Assembly (NCBI RefSeq): GCF_040954645.1
Contig: NC_092812.1
Coordinates: 5,005,001 to 5,069,000, forward strand
Source: Diabrotica undecimpunctata
Lineage: Eukaryota; Arthropoda; Insecta; Coleoptera; Chrysomelidae
DNA: 64,000 bases
Direction of reading: 5' to 3'
The notes beneath the pieces are model-generated. The model did not search any database. It was given only the letters and a program-made list of their open reading frames with translations, and was not told where the DNA came from. The translations under genes and the position numbers were made by a program. Each line of letters opens with the position of its first letter. Within the stretch, counting starts at the first letter, position 1. Below are positions 44,305-56,149 of the stretch, piece after piece.

Positions 44305-45945
44305 ATATGCGCTTTTGAAGCCTATAGAGATATGTTTTGTGTCGATGTTATATTCACTTGTTTTTTCGAGGATCTGTTATCAACGAAATATCTGATCTAT
44401 TGTTGACTTCTGTCTGCAGAAGCCACATTGGTATCTACTAATTATTTTTTTAGTGTGGGGTCTAAATCTTTTATAAATGACGTTGGACATTATTCTGTAT
44501 TCTGCGTTCAACAGCGGGATTGCTTAGTAGTTTCCACGTTCTAACCGGTTTTCTTTTTTAAGTTATGGTACAATGATACCGCTATTTTACTTTGCTGGTA
44601 ACTTCTTATTCAACCGTATCTTTATTATCGGACTAAGTATTGTTTTTAGTAATATAAAGGAGTCTTCTCCTTCCTTCAGTAGCTCCGATGATATTTGTTT
44701 TGATCCCGGTGATTTATTGTTCCTTAATTGGTCTACTGCTGTTTTAATTTCGGCTATTGGTAGTTGACTCTTTTCTCTGTTGTCTGTTTGGTCTAATGGT
44801 ATATCAGAGTTCGCCTTGTTCCTGTCTCCTTTAAAATTTTCCTTAAAATGTTCTGTCCATTTTCTTGCTAGTCTGGCAGTATTTTTTGCTATTCTGTTAA
44901 CTTAGTTCTTGTAGTTCTTGAAGTAATTTGTTTATATTTTCTATCGTCTCTCTTTGGTGGATTTTTTTTTCTTCTTTATTTAGTTGTTTATATTCTTCCT
45001 CTGCTTGGTAGATTCTGTGCCCATGTTGCATGAGTTAATATGGTTTGTTTTTTCTTTCTGTTATAATCTGATATTCTTCGTAAAACCAGTCATTTTTTCT
45101 TGTTTTTCTTTGTTTACCTTGCTTACCCAATACTTCTTCAACTGCTTCTTTTATAATTTCACTCTTTTCACTTCCTTTTTTTATGTTTTTATGTTTTAGT
45201 CTATTTTCTAATTTATTGTTTTTATTTTCTTTACACTCTCTATTTTTGGTCATATCACTTTCTTGGTCTTCTACATTGTACCATTCATGTTTAGAACTTC
45301 TTTCTTTTTTGATGTTTGAAATTGTGACTCTTATCCTCTTTTTGACCAGGTAGTGATGAGAATCCACATTTGCTCCTCTTCTGGTGAGGAAGTTTATTCT
45401 ATTCCATTGGTGTATTGAGTTTACAATAACATGATCTTTTTTACATACGTAATTACGTCTGATGATTTTCAGATGCCTTTGTGTATATCTTTTCGAGCGA
45501 AGTATTGCTGGAAATTTATCTTGCTAGGTTTACTAACCTATTGTTATTGTCATTTGATTTCTCGTGCAATCTATTGTCTACAACCCTTCTTTAATTTAAT
45601 TTTTTTTTTCTATGTCTTGGCATGTGAGTCAATTAGAATGTAGTTAAATAAACTTCCTTTAGTCTTAAGATACACATTTGGGACTAATGGCTCTAAAATC
45701 TGTCATTATATATTTACTTGCTTGCTTACTATGGAACCTGTGCGTAACATGTGATCTTTAGAACCGCAGCTGTAGAAAAGCGTACTTTTTCATTATCTTG
45801 TTTTTATTCTACCCCATTTTTGTATGACAGTTATGTCTATTTTGTATTTATTTAGTTCGTTTAAGAGATTTTGGAGAGCTACTAATCTATACAAGGTTCT
45901 AATATTTTATGTTGCAATCCTCAAATCGTGTTCCATTTTCTCGCA
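44305..45945 (-). pseudogene. RTE-like LINE: endonuclease and RT N-terminal half
   Basis: Down the minus strand: EHDLRIAT, NIRTLYRLVALQNLLNELNK and YKIDITVIQ (endonuclease start), KDHVIVNSIHQWNRINFLTR, then RGANVDSHHYLVKKRIR (final endonuclease block, DSHH for SDH). A 110-codon linker frame ends KTRKNDWFYEEYQIITERKN. RT fingers pieces follow, then QILEKTSEYNIDT and GFKSAYN (motif A area) at the very end. The RT is cut there by the LINE tail at 44303. Multiple frameshifts. Confidence 0.75.
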
Positions 45946-45949
45946 CAAT

Positions 45950-47810
45950 CTATCACAATCATCACAATGACTATCACAATCATACATCCTGGTGGCGCTA
46001 ACTGAATATAGCGTCATCTTTGGAGCATCATTACCTTATTTAAACACCTTAATTTTATATTACTAACTACATTATTTGCAACAGAAATTAAAGGCACCAG
46101 AACTTTAATTATATTTCTAGTGGTACTCTTGATTTCAGTAGAAATCAGTTTCAATAGAAATTGTCAAATTTTTGTACAAAATATGTTCAACAGTAAGTAG
46201 GTAACGACCCCAGTTTTCGTTAATATTCTACTTATCTGACCCTGTGTTAAAGAAAATATATCTGCAGTTTTTTGTACAGTTTTAATTGTCACTTATACGG
46301 TCACTAATTTAAGTTAGTGTTTCGTGGTCACTCGATAAAGAATTTCTATTGAACTGGATTTATTAATAACCATTTCACAATTCTCACTTATATTTAAAAA
46401 TTTTATATCACTTAATGACGTCTCTGGAAAATACCTCCTTCATTGGGGGCGATGAAGAGTTTGATTTTGCCCGTAACTTGTACCTGATATTTATTAAAAA
46501 AAAATTAATCGGTCGCTCGGTGTTTGTCATTGTACAACTTATCGCTTCAAAAGTTCGAATAATACTATGAACGCGCAATTAAATGTACTAAACTTCTTTA
46601 AAAACTGTCAACTATATTACAAAATTTAATGAAATTCCTATCATTCTTTTAGGTAAGTAGTATAATTACGTATACCTACATAATTCATGTAAATATTTCC
46701 AAATTGTTATTTTTTATTTAATACTCCTACTCACCTACTCTCTAATATTAAATATAATTACTTGTATATATTGTTATCACTTATTAAAAATGTTTTACTG
46801 ATCTTGGTTGTTGAGACCGGTCAATCTAAATAAAAAGATTCACACATCCGCTAATACAGACTGGTAACACGGATCGGATTCTGCACGGATCGGATGATAG
46901 ATAATGTATCTGCTCCAAATTGGCATAGAAGTAGATAACTAGAGAATGGTTTTTCATTGAGTAGCTTCTCGACAAGTCCATCCAGTTCATTGAAAAGTTA
47001 TTTTCTCAAGTACAATATCAATGTGATTATAAGTCTATCTAGAAGGCGTTATATGGAAGCAACGCTAGATTGGATTTTATTGAAACATTGTTTAAGCAGT
47101 GACCGATAAACTCAATGGCTTTTTTGCCAGCAGTTCGGTTACTATATAAAATTAAACGGGGGATAATAACCCATTACTCGAAGATACGGTGTCGATAGAA
47201 ACCCTCGAGATCATAAAAAAGAAAAAAATATCGTTATGAAGGTTGTTAACTTTTTAATATACAAATATAAAGAAAGTCCACTCCCTTACATTTACATATT
47301 TTTACCCCCTTTTATTTGAATATTTGTTTTGGAAGCTTAAAAAATAATTTACATTTTTCAGTTATAAACGTAGTTAAAAAATATAATTTGTACATATTGT
47401 TAACTCTTACATAAAATTCATATTTTTTGACAAACCGCGTATATATGAGAAAAAAATATAATATCTGATGATTGTATTCTAGGTTTTAGATCATTTATAA
47501 CTTCTTATAAACAATACCTTGTTTCATAAAACTAAGTATAAAAAAGTTTTGCATATGGTGCAGACTTAAGAGGAAACTATTTTTACGAAAAAAAGTTTGT
47601 CTTTATAAAAAGTTCTGAATGATCTAATACATAGAATACAATCATCATAATATATTAAATTTTTCAGTCAATATCCTCAATTCATAGTTTTTAACAATCC
47701 GCGTATAACTATAACGTTTTAGATGCAGAACTTTTTATAAAGAATAATTTTTTTCCAAAAAACTAAAAAAAAATTCTCATATGGTACCGACTTAATTGGA
47801 ACTGTATCTA
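45950..47810. other. AT-rich non-coding stretch with a degenerate direct repeat
   Basis: No coding motif. Two diverged copies of one sequence (CATATGGTGCAGACTTAA near 47555 and CATATGGTACCGACTTAA near 47780, each preceded by an A-rich stretch and a CCGCGTATA piece) sit about 230 bp apart and end at the (TA)n array. Confidence 0.5.
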
Positions 47811-47811
47811 T

Positions 47812-47996
<185 letters not shown>

Positions 47997-48109
47997 CTTA
48001 GAGCTAAGATTAATATTATTATAAAAATTAATATTAAACTCACCAGTCTTCCGGGTTGAACCGCGTCGATATCCATTTTGCCGAGCTTTCGACATCCTCT
48101 CTGATGTCT

Positions 48110-48468
48110 TCTTCAGGGCTTCCGAGGTCTCAGTCTCCCGAGCCCCCAGACACTACTACACTCACTAGTCACTTCTAGTTCACTACTACGACTGGGACCA
48201 GGGGACGGTTCATTTATACCGTCGATGGTGACGTGGCCTAGGTGGGGGTTAGGGTGGGGATTGGCGCGAGAGTTGGCGCGAACATTTCCGACAGTGGGAT
48301 TTTGATTCGAAGATGGAGGGGGCGATATTTTGTTTATGAGAGGTCTCCATGTAGAAGGTAACCGTATGGCGTCATCTCTTTTATTAAGGGAATTTGGTCT
48401 TTTTTCTATTTCTATGGCTTCTCGGATAATTCTTGGTTTATAAAAGCGGATGGGGGCTATGGTTCTGG
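48110..48468 (-). pseudogene. Penelope-like element C-terminus (left arm)
   Basis: Mirror copy of 48486..48843 on the minus strand. It encodes IAPIRFYKPRIIREAIEIEK, RPNSLNKRDDAIRLPSTWRP and a proline/serine-rich end with a stop. The REAIEIEK...NNLNxRDD...LPxTWxP pattern is typical after the GIY-YIG domain of Penelope-like proteins. Confidence 0.75.
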
Positions 48469-48485
48469 TTCTGATTTCGAAAACT

Positions 48486-48843
48486 CCAGAACCATAGCCC
48501 CCATCCGCTTTTATAAACCAAGAATTATCCGAGAAGCCATAGAAATAGAAAAAAGACCAAATTCCCTTAATAAAAGAGATGACGCCATACGGTTACCTTC
48601 TACATGGAGACCTCTCATAAACAAAATATCGCCCCCTCCATCTTCGAATCAAAATCCCACTGTCGGAAATGTTCGCGCCAACTCTCGCGCCAATCCCCAC
48701 CCTAACCCCCACCTAGGCCACGTCACCATCGACGGTATAAATGAACCGTCCCCTGGTCCCAGTCGTAGTAGTGAACTAGAAGTGACTAGTGAGTGTAGTA
48801 GTGTCTGGGGGCTCGGGAGACTGAGACCTCGGAAGCCCTGAAG
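48486..48843 (+). pseudogene. Penelope-like element C-terminus (right arm)
   Basis: Open over about 115 codons from the palindrome centre: IREAIEIEKRPN, DDAIRLPSTWRPLINK, then Asn/Pro/Ser-rich SSNQNPTVGNVRANSRANPH and a stop after LRPRKP at 48840. RT and GIY-YIG core are missing. The reading frame is clean, suggesting a young sequence. Confidence 0.75.
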
Positions 48844-48867
48844 AAGACATCAGAGAGGATGTCGAAA
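48838..48867 (+). ncRNA. Hammerhead-like conserved hairpin in Penelope 3' end
   Basis: CTGAAGA, then a hairpin with GACATC/GATGTC stem and AGAGAG loop, then GAAA. This fits the hammerhead core (CUGANGA, stem II, GAAA), and hammerhead motifs are known in Penelope-like terminal repeats. I could not find a convincing stem III with a UH cleavage site or a closing stem I. The mirror copy is at 48087..48116 on the minus strand. Confidence 0.35.
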
Positions 48868-48988
48868 GCTCGGCAAAATGGATATCGACGCGGTTCAACC
48901 CGGAAGACTGGTGAGTTTAATATTAATTTTTATAATAATATTAATCTTAGCTCTAAGTTTAATTGTACTAACCGCGGAAATCTTTCCG

Positions 48989-49600
<612 letters not shown>

Positions 49601-49604
49601 GTGA

Positions 49605-50567
49605 ATGCATGTTTAGCACTCTAGCGGGATATGTTTTATAGTGATTGGAATCTTGCAGTTGTAGTAGAAAGGGAAGGTTTTTTTATTTATCAAGTAGATA
49701 TGGGTATGTCCTAATCGCAATTGAGTTATTATTACTTTCTCTCTATGTTCGGTTAAGAATGGTACAGTGTTGCCAACAGTTTATGAAAACATCTTTTAAT
49801 TTGTTAAATGTGGAATTCCAGTTATTTTGGTCTTTCTTGTTAGCATGTTTGACTCAGAGGTGCTTTCATCTAGTGTAGGTTTATTCGCAAGTTGGTCCAC
49901 TGCGCCAATTCCCTTGATTCCCACATGTAATGGCAGCAATAACAAAGTTGTTTTTATATTTTGTGTTGATAGTAGTAAGTTTATTTTTTATTAGCATTAG
50001 AATTTCATTTGATAGATATAGTTACTTAAAAGCTGAGTGTACTTAAAGAGTCCGATATTATAATGTAATGAGGTGCAGATTTTCTTCTACAAACTTTTAG
50101 TGCATCCTAAATAGCCAATGCTTCTCCAGTATATATTATGCTACACTTCAGAGGGAGGCGTATTTTAAATTTTTCTAGTGCATCTATGTAAGCCGCTGCT
50201 AACCCTAATTGAGTTTTTGATGCATTAGTGTAGATATGTTCAGACTTTGGATATAAGGATATTATTACATGATATTATTGATATATTGATGGGATGGTGA
50301 ATGTTTTGTGATAGCAAACAGGGGATGTATTTACAATTGGTGCACTAGTTGACTAAGGAGGGAAGTTTTGGATTGGTTTTACGATAATACGAACCTGTTT
50401 AAAGTCGTACCCACTGTATTTTAATCTTTCTTGAGAAAAGGGAGTGTGAAATATTGGAGTGCACAGAATTTTGATGATTTTTTGATGGTACTCGAGTTAC
50501 ATAATATAGTGGCAATTGTTACTGTCGTAATGGTAAAGGTCCATTGATAATGTCCAGTAATAAAGTC

Positions 50568-50654
<87 letters not shown>

Positions 50655-52890
50655 TCTAAAACGCCACTTTTTCCTTGAGTGCGTCTAGCTACCATTAACG
50701 TAGTTTATCTGCTGATTCCAAATAAACCTTGAGTTTATTATCAGCTCAATGTAGTTTACTTTACTCACCAGATTTAAACGTGTACTATTTAGACTTTAGG
50801 ACTAAATTCTTTTAAATTTCTACTTGTAAATTTCATGATTTCGGACTTCAAAGAATCAGAGGACCGATGTTAAGTCCTACATTTGAAGTCCATTCTGTAA
50901 CTATAGTCATAGCCTGTTGCATTTTATCACTGACTATGCTACTAAACTTGCCATGGGCTAAGATGACTTGGTCATCCACATGGCCCAGAACATAATGTCT
51001 ATCGTTACTGAGTTTAGCTATCAGCCCTACCATGATTATATTCCACAAGAGAGGAGATAAAACTTATACCGGCGAGCAACCTATGGCTACTGGAGTTTGT
51101 TTCGTCTATTAGGCGAATCACTCCTGTAGGAGGTGTTGTCAAATGCTCCCTCAATATCGAGATATGTCCCAAACATCACCTCTTGGTTTTCCAGAATGTA
51201 CTCTACCCTCTGTACAAGATCATGCAGTGCCATTTCTGTGGAGACACCTGCTCGATACGCATACTATTCCTGATGTATCGGACATTCAACTAATACAACA
51301 TCCCTAATATTTATCTCGAGCAGTTTTTCTAGATTCTTCAGTAAGAATGACATCAGACTTATCGGACGTATAGACTTAGCTTGTTCCTATCCGATTTTGC
51401 TGAGTGTGGGTATCAAAGCCATTCTTATTTGCCTCCATTCTTTTGGTATATACCCAGTTCTAAGCTAGCCTACAGTATCATACATAATTTTTTGAATAGA
51501 AGGGCATTTCTCTTCTGTAATTTTCATTGAAAATCCCTCCCAGACTAGGTGATTTATATGACTCAAATGAGTTTATTGCCCATTCGATTTTGTCCTGCTT
51601 TACCACTTCTTATGCTAGACGCCAATTTTTCCTGGAACCATAAGTTATGGTATCCAGTTGAGTCTGCCATGAGACTAGTGGTATCATTATTTCAGACTAA
51701 GAAAAGTACACCCTTAAAAGTTCTGTCAGGGTCTCTTCACCTCTCATATTCTCTTTTTGCTCCTCTTACTTCCTTATTATATTTAGTCAGAGCTTTGCGA
51801 TAATTGCTCCACTTACCTGATATTTTGGCAAAATTAAATTTTCGTCTAATTTCTGTCCTTTGCATGGTTATCATTTTACCAGGGTACTTTCCTGTTGGAA
51901 TTCCTTACTATCTCCGGACAGTTGCCTTCGAACGCTGACATGACAATCTCTTGAAAATGTTCGGCAGCCATGTCTAGGTAAAATGTATGGCTTATAGTCC
52001 CTTTAACCCTACCTAAACAATATTCCAAGTCTGTTTGATATTTTTCCCAGTTTGTTTTACGAGAATTACCATAAATTTCCTTGATAGGGTCATTACCTGT
52101 CATTTTAAAAGAAATGTGTCGATGGTCTGAACAGGACACCTTATCTGATCTGATACATGCTATATTTTACCAGTTCTAGCTACGTGAGAAGGCGTGGCTA
52201 CTGCTACATCGATTAGCTTCTTCCGTTGTGAAGTTATTAAAGTTGGTTTGTGTCCTACTCTTATTATGTCTAAATTAGGTTCTATAATAAACTATAGTAA
52301 TGACTGACGAAATATCGTGGCTTCGTAATCTACGTGAATGGTGTAGTTCGATTGAACTTTTTAGGCGCGCTGCTAACAAAGTTGCAGTGGCCATGATGAT
52401 TTCCAATCTCCGCTAGGAGTGGCACAAGAAGAAGAAGAATGACTGACTCTTGCATGGATGTTTGTACTGTCCCAAGTCTGATGGTGCGTTTTCGCATCAC
52501 AGCTAATGAATAATTGCAGTCCATTATGACTACAATCTCTCACTAGCAGTTACAACTCTTTTAATGGTGATTGTTCGGGATTATTATATGGGAGGTATGC
52601 TGCTCCGAGAACTATCTCCTTCATGTCTTCTCCCTCTATGATCTTTTTCTTTACTATCGTTAAGTCTCTGGAACAGAAATTCATCAACGATAATGCTTTT
52701 TTGATAATGATTTTTCATTTGGCTATTATACAGGTGATTGGGACTTCGGCAAATCAGCTGTGTATAACTCTCCATTAATACCTGATAGACCTCTTATTTT
52801 GCACTTGTAATCCCACGGATCTTGTATCAAAGCTACATTGAACCTTCACATAGTAACAGTAATTTCTGCCTTACTATGCTGAAAGTTTGC
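49605..52890 (-). pseudogene. LOA-like LINE ORF2: endonuclease, RT, RNase H
   Basis: Down the minus strand: QHSKAEITV and NVALIQDPWDYKCKIRGLSG (endonuclease start), KEIVLGAAYLPYNNPEQSPL, LFISCDAKTHHQTWDS, KPTLITSQRKKLIDVAVATP and SCSDHRHISFKMTG (endonuclease end). RT: YAYRAGVSTEMALHDLVQRV, MFGTYLDIEGAFDNT (motif A), VLSPLLWNIIM (B), LGHVDDQVILAHG (C; His-Val-Asp-Asp). The frame is interrupted by (TA)n at 50571..50652. RNase H follows: HIYTNASKTQLGLAAAYIDA, YTGEALAI, IIISDSLSTLSF, HVGIKGIGAVDQLAN. The end is LRLGHTHIYL and IPITIKHIPLEC. RNase H plus CDAxTHH suggests the LOA/I group. Many frameshifts and stops. Confidence 0.82.
50571..50652. repeat. (TA)n array inside the LOA-like LINE
   Basis: About 41 TA units between the RT C-terminal part (RKKWRFRP ends at about 50655) and the RNase H region. 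Confidence 0.95.
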
Positions 52891-52945
52891 TTTCAAAACT
52901 CTGATTGGAGTTATAGAAGTCTATGAGGGCTTTAAAGGATACCTT

Positions 52946-53760
52946 TTAAAGTTTTTGGTACGACATGAGTTTAAAATTAAAAGCTTTATAGGAGAGTTTG
53001 TCGAACGTGTATACGAGGATTTGAATTTCTTTTCTGATCTTCCGATTCTTCAACAGGGGGCCTTTCATCATATGGTCTGTATTTTGTCTCTTTAAACAAA
53101 CTCTGATTGTTGTTTCCTTAACTTCCATTTCGGGAATACAGGTGAGGACTAGGAGGGATTTTGGAATGCTGTTGGGATCCACTACATTTAAGCCTACTTC
53201 CTCACACAGTCCCTATATAGTCCTAACCACCCCACTAGTCTATGTTTTGGTGTACTCGTTAGCACAATTTGCCTACAGGCTTCTTCGCTATACGATGTTT
53301 TATGGAACTACAACAATTGATTTTGACTTCCAATAGGAGCTTCATACACTGCTAGTTTCAGTTTGTTTATTTTCAGATCTTCTTAAGTCTGATCTATTTA
53401 TTAATTTAGATACGTGCTGCCGTCATTCTGAATACTTTTGTGAAGTTTCTGTAAGAAATAGTCTGCTCGTTAGAGTTACTTGGTCTTCCAGCAACTTTTT
53501 GTTGCAGAGGGTAATGGTATTCTCCCTAGATCTCTTTTTACCCTCGGGTTTTGCAAGTACTCCTTCTTTGGTGTTATGAGGATTTGCTGTGGTCTGTATT
53601 TCAGCAGCCATTTTTGCCTCTTTCATCATCTTCCTTTTTTGAGCTCTTTTGTGCTACTTTATGCAGAGTCTGTTCCTCTCAAGACACCTTCTGGCTACGT
53701 ATTTGGGAAAGATACAAAATCCATGACTGAAGTCACCTCTCTGACTGTTTCTGTTATTTG
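52946..53760 (-). pseudogene. LOA-like LINE ORF1-like region (right duplicate)
   Basis: A basic Lys/Arg-rich segment (KRKMMKEAKMAAEIQ, AKPEGKKRSRENT), then KKLLEDQVTLTSRLFLTETS, LNVVDPNSIPKSLLVLTCIP and LKRQNTDHMMKGPLLKNRKI. It sits immediately upstream of the endonuclease of the LOA-like ORF2 on the same strand, so it is most simply its gag-like ORF1. No CCHC knuckle was seen. Stops near 53420 and elsewhere. Confidence 0.55.
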
Positions 53761-55057
53761 ATTTGTTTATTTTGGTCTGTAAGGGGTGTATGGTGGCAAA
53801 ATAGTTACCAAGATTTCCTTTTGCTTGTTAAATTAGATATTGAGTTTTTAAAGTAAATTAGCATCTGTTTTGTTTTTTAAGAATATTCAGTGCATATTTG
53901 CTTGCAGCTAATGATTTGACCATCTGATCATTGCACCAGATAGTGTACGTATGTTTGTATCATGCTGCCAAATTAAAATGAAGCTTCACAGAACACAATG
54001 CCCGACTGAAGGATAAAAGGTGGAACCACATAATACAACAATAGAGACCACGGTTAGGAAAGAGAAGCAGAGGAAGACCACAAATAAGATGGGCTGATGA
54101 TATTTAGTAGATCGGAGGACACAACTGGAAGCAAGTGGCGCAAAATAGAAAACACTGGATTGATTTGGGGGATGCCTATGTCCAAAGTTGGATTACTTAA
54201 GGCTGAAGAAGAAAAAGAAGAAGATGTTTGTATTAAAATTTTTATTTAATATCAAGTTGCATATTTTTTTATCATTATAATGCTGAAAAAGTCTGGTAGA
54301 TTGGATACGTTGTTTCTTGTTTGTAATTTAGGATTTCAATTATGATTTGAAAGTTATCACTGTTATATAAATATTCTGGTATTTGTAATATATTGTATTA
54401 TAGTTGTAAGTGCTGTAATGTACAGTGAGATATCAATATATGAAACGTTTTTCATTTTAGGAATTAAACCTGGTAGGTTCTAAGTATTTATTAGATTTGA
54501 ATTATTTATTGTGGTTTGTAATAGGTTTTCCCATTTGTCTGTTTTTGCACAGGACGCAAAAATCTCTTCATTTTCTGTTGGCAGATCGAGGGCAAACTTA
54601 ACATCTTTTGTGGGCTGGAGGTTGAGTTTCTTGATTTCTGAGTACTGACTGGACCTCTTGACCAATAACATCCAAAATCATAGAGCGCAAAAATCTGACT
54701 AAAGTTGGTATTTATAATCCCTATTTTAGTTGCATAGTCACCAACTGTAATGCTAAATGCCTACAGTTACCCAGTCACCAACTGTAGTAGTAATTACCCA
54801 AAAGAAAATCTGTCCTGGGAGTAATTGTTTAATTTGGATCTGATTTGGTTATATTTAAGCTATAAATAACACAAGGGTTAATAATTTTACCATCAAACAC
54901 GCCATAAAAAACTCTACGACGAGTTTTTCTAGCCACGGACTTCGAATAACAATCTCGGGCTGGCTAGTATTTTTATTAAATATAGCATAAGTAAGAAATG
55001 TTGACAGCAACATAACATTTGTGGCTTTAAAGGAAATGATACTAACGTCTTATTCTG
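53033..55057 (+). repeat. Segmental duplication, right copy
   Basis: Direct repeat of 41102..43212 at an offset of about 11.9 kb. Beyond 55057 the piggyBac gene continues here but not in the left copy, and below 53033 the LINE continues here but not in the left copy. This right copy looks like the source, with both flanking genes running through its ends. Confidence 0.9.
53961..54223 (+). mobile_element. 5'-truncated RTE-type LINE tail (right duplicate)
   Basis: Same insertion as 42108..42367, with the same ATGTTTGTAT target copies (53951..53960 and 54224..54233). Confidence 0.8.
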
Positions 55058-55660
55058 GTCAAAAGTCAGAAGTTGTAATATATTTTTTAATAAGTTCTGG
55101 CGGAATGTCAGACTTAATTTTTTCCAACAATTTTCAACTTTTTTTTGTAAAAGCTTTTCTGCAAGATCTGAGGGCAAAAATCAATTATCCATAGTGACAT
55201 TTCTATTGGTACCATAGAGATTTTTGCATAGGCGAAGAACGTATTGGGTGGTCAAAGCTTCTGATGCATCCCTTTTTTATTTTTCCATACATTGTCTGGC
55301 AGAACACATTTAAAAAGTCTTAAAGTCGCATAACCTACTAATTTTATAGTCGTATTCTATATTTGTCTTGTTTAAAGTTTATATTCGGAATATAAACTTT
55401 AAAGGACGTCTGCCCCGGAAATTGGGTAAATGTTTATCAGTTGTCACATATTATGCGCTAGGAGTATAATTAGCTTCACAATTTTCAATAAATTCATTTT
55501 TAAAAAATCTTATCAGTTCAAATTTATCACCACGTTTCCTTTGGTCTTTAGTTTTTTGTCATCAAAAACAAGACAAATAATCAAAAATTCAAAGCGTTTT
55601 TGAGACATTGTTGCTATAAAAAAGGGCATTTCAGGCATTAGAGCCGATGTAGCTTGTTCT
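54500..55660 (-). pseudogene. piggyBac-type transposase, catalytic to C-terminal part
   Basis: Down the minus strand: ATMSQKRFEFLIICLVFDDK, RGDKFELIR, NEFIENCEANYTPSAY, NFRGRRPLKFI, YDYKISRLCDFKTF (first Asp block), YGTNRNVTMDN (second Asp block), KSDIPPELIKKYITTS, TNVMLLSTFLTYAIFNKN, then the part shared with the left duplicate (VARKTRR, FYGVFD, INPYVIYS and the cysteine-rich end). The order is canonical for a PGBD4-like piggyBac protein. The NxxKGGVD block is lost and several frameshifts occur. It is distinct from the piggyBac at 1145..5009. Confidence 0.82.
55371..55403. repeat. 33-bp palindrome within the piggyBac gene
   Basis: TTTAAAGTTTATATTC and GAATATAAACTTTAAA are separated by a single G. 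It lies between PLKFI and the YDYKI block of the transposase, where a few codons appear to have been duplicated in inverted orientation. Confidence 0.8.
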
Positions 55661-55664
55661 TAGA

Positions 55665-56145
55665 ATATTACTTATATAAATATTGTTCTGGAGCTATTTT
55701 GTTGTAAGATTCTAATGCAATTACTATTTTTATTGGGAATAAGCCACAATTTAAGTTTTATAATAGGTTTATTTTTTGACGTCTCAATTTTCACTTCGGA
55801 CATCGTTCTCAAAACACAAAACATTAATAATATAAAAAAAATCTTAGACAATTTAAACATATATTATACATTTTAAAGTAGACGAATTTAAAATGATATT
55901 GCCAATATTGCTAAGTTGCGTGTCTAGAAAGATTTTATTCTAGGATAGTTCATTCGATTACATAAAATAAACTTTAACTTAAGAATATCCGTCATAAAAA
56001 TCATAGCATGTAATTCGTCTTTAAAAAGACAACCACATGAAATGATGACAGTAAAATGTTAGTTATAGTTAGTGGTTTCATACTAAATCATGAGAAAAAA
56101 ATAGGAAAAAACCTCATAATACTATTTCAACATGGTAAGTATTTG
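55665..56145. other. No recognisable gene
   Basis: AT-rich. May include the 5' part of the piggyBac element; no N-terminal transposase motif was identified. Confidence 0.4.
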
Positions 56146-56149
56146 GTGT

